This document shows positions 5,902-10,082 of a stretch of DNA of 10,082 nt, piece by piece. Where the stretch lies: contig JAQIDA010000040.1 of assembly GCA_027858275.1 (NCBI GenBank), positions 1 to 10,082 on the forward strand. Reading direction: 5' to 3'. Source of the DNA: Candidatus Kapaibacterium sp. (lineage in GTDB: Bacteria > Bacteroidota > Ignavibacteria > Kapaibacteriales > UBA2268). The notes under the pieces are model-generated. The model did not search any database. It was not told the origin of the DNA and saw only the letters and a list, made by a program, of their open reading frames with translations. Made by a program: the position numbers and the translations under genes. Within the stretch, counting starts at the first letter, position 1. Every line of letters begins with the position of its first letter.

Positions 5902-8826
5902 TTATTTTTTATAAGGCAATTTCTCTGCCCCGGCATTGAGAAGAGTAAAGCTGAATTTGCTGCCTTTACCCGGTTGGCTTTCTACAAAAAATTCGCCCGC
6001 TCCGCGCTTGTCTTTGTGCATGGCAACGAATTCACGAGTAACCACAAGTCCTAACCCGACACCTTTTTCGTTGGAAGTCCCGGCAGTAGTTATGGAATTA
6101 TCAGAATTTAGTATAGTATCCACATCTTTTTTTGACATTCCCTGACCGTTATCCTCAACACTAATTGTTGTGATCTTTCCATTTTGCGATACCGCTAATT
6201 TGACTTTTCCGCCCGGATCTGTAAATTTTACGGCATTGGACAGCAAATTAAGCACGGCGGAAGTCAGCATATTGGTATCAGCAAAAACGCTGCATTCATC
6301 TTGTAGATCAATATCAATTGCAATGTTTTTCTCTGCGGCGTTTGCTGCCACGATTGATTTATAACCGACCATAAGAGAGCATAGATCTATAATATCAGGA
6401 GAATATTGAATTTTACCGTTATTCAACTGTGACCAATACAACATATTCTGCAGCAGTTGATAAACATTATTTGCTGAAGAGTTTAGAGCTGATAAGATTT
6501 CTTTGATTTCTACGCGCGGCATTTCAAAAGCTGATTCATAGATGATTTGGGTCAAACCGAGAAATGCGCTGATAGGATTTCTAAGATCGTGCGAGATAAT
6601 TGAGAACAGTTTGTCTTTTGCTTTGTTCAATTCTCTGAGATCTGATTCAGATTTCGTTAATGCTCTCTCCGCATCTTTCTTCGCTGTAATATCACGAACT
6701 ATTAGCATAAATTTGTCTTCGCCGTATTTGACCATACGACCTTCATAATCACAAACCAAATCATCCATTAACAATTGATATTCAATAATCTGAGATTTGT
6801 TCGTGCTGAAAACTTTTTCTGAATTCTTTTTTATGAGTTTCGAGACCTTTTTCGGCAGAACATTTTCAACGGGTTTTCCTATAAATTGATCGGGACTTAC
6901 AAAAGTTTGGTTATTAATTCCGGGTTTGAAATCGATAATTACATCTTGCCTGTCACAGACAAATATCATGTCAGGAACTGCTTTTAAGAAAGCCGCGTTA
7001 GTATTTTTTGAATCAAGCAACAATTGCTCATTGCTGATTTCTTGTGAAATATCATTTACAATTGAAATGATTATCCCCTGTTTGGGAAGAGGGATATTGA
7101 GCAGAGTTACAGTCTTTTTTGTCCCTGACAGTTCAATATTTTCCCAAATATGATTTGTGGGTTTTTCATCGAATATGCTTTTGACAAAGGCGATTTTTTC
7201 AGCAATTCTTAGCTCCTTATTCGGGAACAGACGAAGAAGCAATTTGTCCACCGAGTTGATGTCTGTTTTTTCACTTCCGAAAATATTTTCGGCAACGCTG
7301 TTGGCATACATCAAACTTTCATCATTGAAGTCGATTACCATTATGCCGATGGGCAAGTTCCCGATTATTGTTTCAATAAATTCATTACGTTTTTGGAGGT
7401 CTTCAAAAGTTTCCTTGTATTCAGTGATATTTTCCGATATGCCGAAAATGTAAATGGGCTTGCCTTCTGTATCATAATATGGGAATTTCATTGTTCGGAA
7501 TATTTGGCTTTCGTCTTCATTGTCAGGATACTTTTCATCGGGTACATTAACGGGTTTGCCGGAAGAACATACTTTTTTGTCGCTTCTGACATAATTAAAT
7601 GCTTTTTCTTTAGGGAAAATTTCTATATCCCGCTTCCCGATAATTTTTTCGGCAGGAATGCCGAACATTTTCTCTGCAGCGGAATTCCACAGGAAGTATT
7701 TTCCGTCATCTGCTGATTTGGCATACAAACTAACAGGAACGCTGCGTATTATAGAATTATAGAAATCAGCGTCTGTCTGCATGGTTTCTAATTGTTTTTT
7801 CTGTAGGCTTACATCGGTAATTATTCCTCTGTGTCCGACTACTGAATCGTTCCGCACTATTGGTGATGTGAACACCATAGCGGGCAGCTCAGTTTTGTTT
7901 TTATTTATAAGTGTATATTCAACAGCGAAGGAAAGCTTTTCCTTAGTTGCTTTGTCAATATCAAGGAATGCTCGCTCTACATCACTCGGAATCAGAAAAT
8001 CCGTTATACTAAGTCCGTTGATTAAGTCTTCTTTGTTGAGACAAAAGAGTGTATATCCGGCGTTACTGATATATGTGATTTTGCCGGACAGATCGAATTC
8101 AAAAAATGGTTGAGGGGAGTATTCTGCCATTTCCCTGAATCGTTTTTCGCTTTCGACAAGATCTTTTTGATGAATTTTGAAATTATTTATGTTTTCATAA
8201 CTTACATAAAATAATTGCTCTTCGTTTATTTCAACTTCTCTGATTTTTTCTGATATAAATTTGTTTTTATATATCAATTCTCTTTCATGAAAATCAATCG
8301 GCTTATCCTCGGGACTGTTCAGTAAATCCTTGAATTCAGCTTCGAAATTCAACTGACTGTAGGAGCTGTCAGGTCTGAAGTTCTTATATAAATGCCATAT
8401 TTTAAGATTGTCGAGATCTTCGCCGTCAATGTCAAACAGTTGATTCGCGGCTTTATTCATGATAACAATATCGCCGTTTCTGTTAAAAATAATTTTCGCT
8501 GCAGTATCGATGTTCATTACAGCATTAAATTTTGCGTTTAACAGTTCCATTTCCGTGATATAATCATCAGCATGATTGTTAATAAGCATTTGTCTGTTCA
8601 ATTCTTCGTCGACATGTTGCTTTTGCTTATTAACTGTTTTGAATTTATAATAGAAATAGCTTCCGAACAATGAAACGAAGAGAGCGAATCCAAAGAAAAG
8701 TGTATTGACAAGTGTGGAGTCAGACGATGTATCAATCGTTTGAAACAAACTATCCCCGGCTTCGGCAAAAATTTCATAATTAAACAAAAACAATGTAATC
8801 GAGAGTATGGTAAGAAATCTTGTCAT
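5902..8826 (-). CDS. Membrane-bound multi-PAS sensor histidine kinase
   Basis: From the ATG at 8826 (974 residues) the protein opens with a signal peptide ending in an Ala-x-Ala site (FAEA, about 20-23). About 17 exported residues and one transmembrane helix (about 39-63) come next, then five PAS-like domains at roughly 92-215, 227-342, 351-470, 477-595 and 605-716. The kinase core has a HisKA helix with HDLRNP (phospho-acceptor His746) and an ATPase domain with the N box NLLSNAVKF (860-868), DNGQG (892-896) and GVGLGL (922-927). Sensing must be mostly cytoplasmic because almost nothing lies outside the membrane. There is no receiver domain, and no response regulator gene is in the window. 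An upstream ATG at 8871 would add 15 residues before the signal; I prefer 8826 because it gives a normal signal peptide. Neither start has a good Shine-Dalgarno sequence. The stimulus is unknown. Confidence 0.93.
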   Translation of the reverse strand: MTRFLTILSITLFLFNYEIFAEAGDSLFQTIDTSSDSTLVNTLFFGFALFVSLFGSYFYYKFKTVNKQKQHVDEELNRQMLINNHADDYITEMELLNAKFNAVMNIDTAAKIIFNRNGDIVIMNKAANQLFDIDGEDLDNLKIWHLYKNFRPDSSYSQLNFEAEFKDLLNSPEDKPIDFHERELIYKNKFISEKIREVEINEEQLFYVSYENINNFKIHQKDLVESEKRFREMAEYSPQPFFEFDLSGKITYISNAGYTLFCLNKEDLINGLSITDFLIPSDVERAFLDIDKATKEKLSFAVEYTLINKNKTELPAMVFTSPIVRNDSVVGHRGIITDVSLQKKQLETMQTDADFYNSIIRSVPVSLYAKSADDGKYFLWNSAAEKMFGIPAEKIIGKRDIEIFPKEKAFNYVRSDKKVCSSGKPVNVPDEKYPDNEDESQIFRTMKFPYYDTEGKPIYIFGISENITEYKETFEDLQKRNEFIETIIGNLPIGIMVIDFNDESLMYANSVAENIFGSEKTDINSVDKLLLRLFPNKELRIAEKIAFVKSIFDEKPTNHIWENIELSGTKKTVTLLNIPLPKQGIIISIVNDISQEISNEQLLLDSKNTNAAFLKAVPDMIFVCDRQDVIIDFKPGINNQTFVSPDQFIGKPVENVLPKKVSKLIKKNSEKVFSTNKSQIIEYQLLMDDLVCDYEGRMVKYGEDKFMLIVRDITAKKDAERALTKSESDLRELNKAKDKLFSIISHDLRNPISAFLGLTQIIYESAFEMPRVEIKEILSALNSSANNVYQLLQNMLYWSQLNNGKIQYSPDIIDLCSLMVGYKSIVAANAAEKNIAIDIDLQDECSVFADTNMLTSAVLNLLSNAVKFTDPGGKVKLAVSQNGKITTISVEDNGQGMSKKDVDTILNSDNSITTAGTSNEKGVGLGLVVTREFVAMHKDKRGAGEFFVESQPGKGSKFSFTLLNAGAEKLPYKK

Positions 8827-8896
8827 TGTCTTTTTTGCCGTAATATTGAAGAATTTTATTAAACATCGCATAGTCCGAATACAATATACATTTTAG

Positions 8897-8925
8897 TTTA
8901 TAATATTCAAAAAGATTCTGCACAA
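8897..8925 (-). promoter_or_regulatory. Possible promoter of the histidine kinase gene
   Basis: On the minus strand TTGTGC (8920-8925) and TATAAA (8897-8902) are 17 bp apart, a reasonable primary-sigma pattern. It would start transcription near 8890, leaving a leader of about 63 nt to the ATG at 8826 or about 18 nt to the one at 8871. It lies between the repeat pair and the kinase gene, suggesting the kinase is transcribed independently of the MFS gene. Confidence 0.4.
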
Positions 8926-8938
8926 TGTAGCTAAGACA

Positions 8939-9035
8939 GAACAAGATTGAAAAAGATTAAGAGGATGAACAGGATTAAGAATTGAATATACATAATTCTT
9001 AATCTTTAACATCCTGAACAAAACTAATCCTGCTC
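8939..9035. repeat. Inverted pair of the dispersed AGGATTAAG-type repeat (locus B)
   Basis: The left copy (8939-8985) matches 294-339 on the opposite strand at 40 of 47 aligned positions. The right copy (8994-9035) is inverted and more diverged. Together they form a hairpin with a perfect 11-bp inner stem (8973-8983 with 8994-9004), a 10-base loop, a mostly unpaired five-base step on each side, and a 6-bp outer stem (8962-8967 with 9010-9015). The right copy runs into the MFS gene and includes its last three codons and stop (9024-9035). It could act as an RNA 3'-end structure for the MFS transcript. Confidence 0.75.
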
Positions 9036-10082
9036 AACTATCACTTTTTGTTTTGATGATTGATGCAGAACGTATATTCCAGCGGAAAGTGACAGGACAG
9101 AAATCCCAAAGACTGCCGAATAGCCTATCCATTCATATAACCAGACTCCGAAAAGAGGTGCGATGATTCCGCGCGCTCCGACAAGGGACAGGTGAACTGA
9201 TTGATAGCCTGCAACTTCGTCTTTTTTGCATAAATAGGTTGAGCCGACGTTCCAAAGTAGCGACATTGTGGCCGCGAAAACGGCGTGAGACAAAAAGGCA
9301 GGAATCAACATATAATAGAGCTTGATCTCATTGCCGAACACAGTGATCATCGTGTAAGCCGGGAAATATTCGGTCAGCCCAAGGAAGAGGAGATAAATCA
9401 GAAGTGACAAGAATGTAAAAACTCCGAACTTACGAGGATCGATTCTGTCCATCAATTTGCCAAAAAACGGCAACATCAGAATTGCTAATATGTTATATGA
9501 GTTCTTATAGAAAGCGAATCCGGAATAGCTTAAGTCCAAAACTTCTTCGAAGAAAATCGTTACGACGGTTAAAGTTGCCATAAACGCGAAACCATAGAGC
9601 ATAAACCCTATTTCGAAATCTCGAAACGGCTTGTTCTTTTTTATAATGTCCGTCATCGTCGTGATTGAATTTTTAATAGAAACGGAAAGTTTGTTTCTGA
9701 CCTTATGAACTTTTTCGCTGCCGTCATCCATAAATATCAACAGGATGGCAGAGAATATCCCGGCAACAGCAGCTGCAGGATAGATGTATGTAAAAGCAAA
9801 GTTGTCTGCATCCAAGAGCATGCCGAACAGAAATGTAGCAACTAATGTTACTGTTTTGTGAATTGTGGTTGAATAACCGTAAAGCTTTCCAAAATTTTCT
9901 TTGCTGTACGCGTTTTTCAAAAATGAATTTATAATCGGCATAATAATGGGCTGTGCGGAATAGTACAAAAGGAAAACGCCGAGAAATACATAGTGGCAGT
10001 AGACAGAGCTGTTTGCTTCGGCGGCTGATTGCGGAAAGATCAACATCGCAAGCAGAGGCAGTCGTGTGATGAGAGCAGTCAA
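9024..10082 (-). CDS. Major facilitator superfamily transporter, N-terminus cut by window edge
   Basis: The 352 visible residues form an integral inner-membrane protein with about nine or ten hydrophobic helices, at roughly 28-52, 74-91, 97-117, 157-178, 192-212, 219-237, 255-277, 296-316 and 320-339. A long charged loop (about 119-155) looks like the central loop between the two six-helix halves. GKLMDRIDPRK (208-218) matches MFS motif A as it recurs between helices 8 and 9. Typical members have 400-450 residues, so about two helices lie beyond the right edge; the TTG at 10082 is probably an internal leucine rather than the start. The substrate cannot be told from the sequence. The last residues (EQD, stop) are encoded within a repeat copy, so the original C-terminus may have been altered. 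The kinase gene follows after about 200 bp. Confidence 0.88.
   Translation of the reverse strand: MTALITRLPLLAMLIFPQSAAEANSSVYCHYVFLGVFLLYYSAQPIIMPIINSFLKNAYSKENFGKLYGYSTTIHKTVTLVATFLFGMLLDADNFAFTYIYPAAAVAGIFSAILLIFMDDGSEKVHKVRNKLSVSIKNSITTMTDIIKKNKPFRDFEIGFMLYGFAFMATLTVVTIFFEEVLDLSYSGFAFYKNSYNILAILMLPFFGKLMDRIDPRKFGVFTFLSLLIYLLFLGLTEYFPAYTMITVFGNEIKLYYMLIPAFLSHAVFAATMSLLWNVGSTYLCKKDEVAGYQSVHLSLVGARGIIAPLFGVWLYEWIGYSAVFGISVLSLSAGIYVLHQSSKQKVIVEQD

Noticed and set aside
5936..8113. Plus-strand ORFs opposite the histidine kinase, some with hydrophobic stretches
   Set aside because: Their composition is explained as the complement of the kinase codons; none has a good ribosome binding site or a family motif I recognise.
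10080..10082. TTG at the right edge as the MFS start
   Set aside because: The frame stays open to the edge and the visible part is too short for a 12-helix transporter, so the gene almost certainly continues outside.

Overview
The window looks like chromosomal DNA of a moderately AT-rich bacterium of the Bacteroidota/Chlorobi (FCB) group. Three things suggest this: most starts lack a good Shine-Dalgarno sequence and have A-rich leaders, one promoter matches the Bacteroidota -33/-7 pattern (TTG, 20 bp, TATTTTTG), and there is a collagen-like lipoprotein of a type common in that group. The placement is an inference; no rRNA, tRNA or CRISPR array was found to confirm it.

Layout, left to right. 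Bases 1-445 are non-coding and hold a two-copy inverted repeat; a Shine-Dalgarno sequence at the extreme left edge points to a minus-strand gene starting just outside. Next is a small plus-strand lipoprotein gene (446-994), which converges on hemA (1034-2251, minus) across a shared hairpin terminator. All remaining genes are on the minus strand. They are a C5-cytosine DNA methyltransferase overlapping a Vsr-type mismatch endonuclease (2406-3942), an outer-membrane beta-barrel protein (3979-5199), a two-CBS-domain protein (5327-5773), a five-PAS membrane histidine kinase (5902-8826) and an MFS transporter cut by the right edge (9024-10082).

How the genes relate. The methyltransferase and Vsr form a functional pair: the first makes 5-methylcytosine, and the second starts repair of the T:G mismatches left when that base deaminates. 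No restriction endonuclease is visible, so the pair looks solitary within the window. HemA makes the first committed intermediate of tetrapyrrole synthesis. The porin-like protein, lipoprotein, kinase and transporter are envelope functions with no clear shared pathway. The kinase has no response regulator nearby.

The most unusual signals are: (1) a repeat unit of about 46 bp, present as inverted pairs at two loci almost 9 kb apart, one copy of which supplies the last codons and stop of the MFS gene; (2) a 71-bp two-frame overlap in which the Vsr tail and methyltransferase head are both lysine-rich; (3) a tiny ORF with a well-placed Shine-Dalgarno sequence just before the porin gene, which lacks one; and (4) a Vsr whose catalytic positions match E. 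coli numbering but with Asp for His64 and no zinc site.
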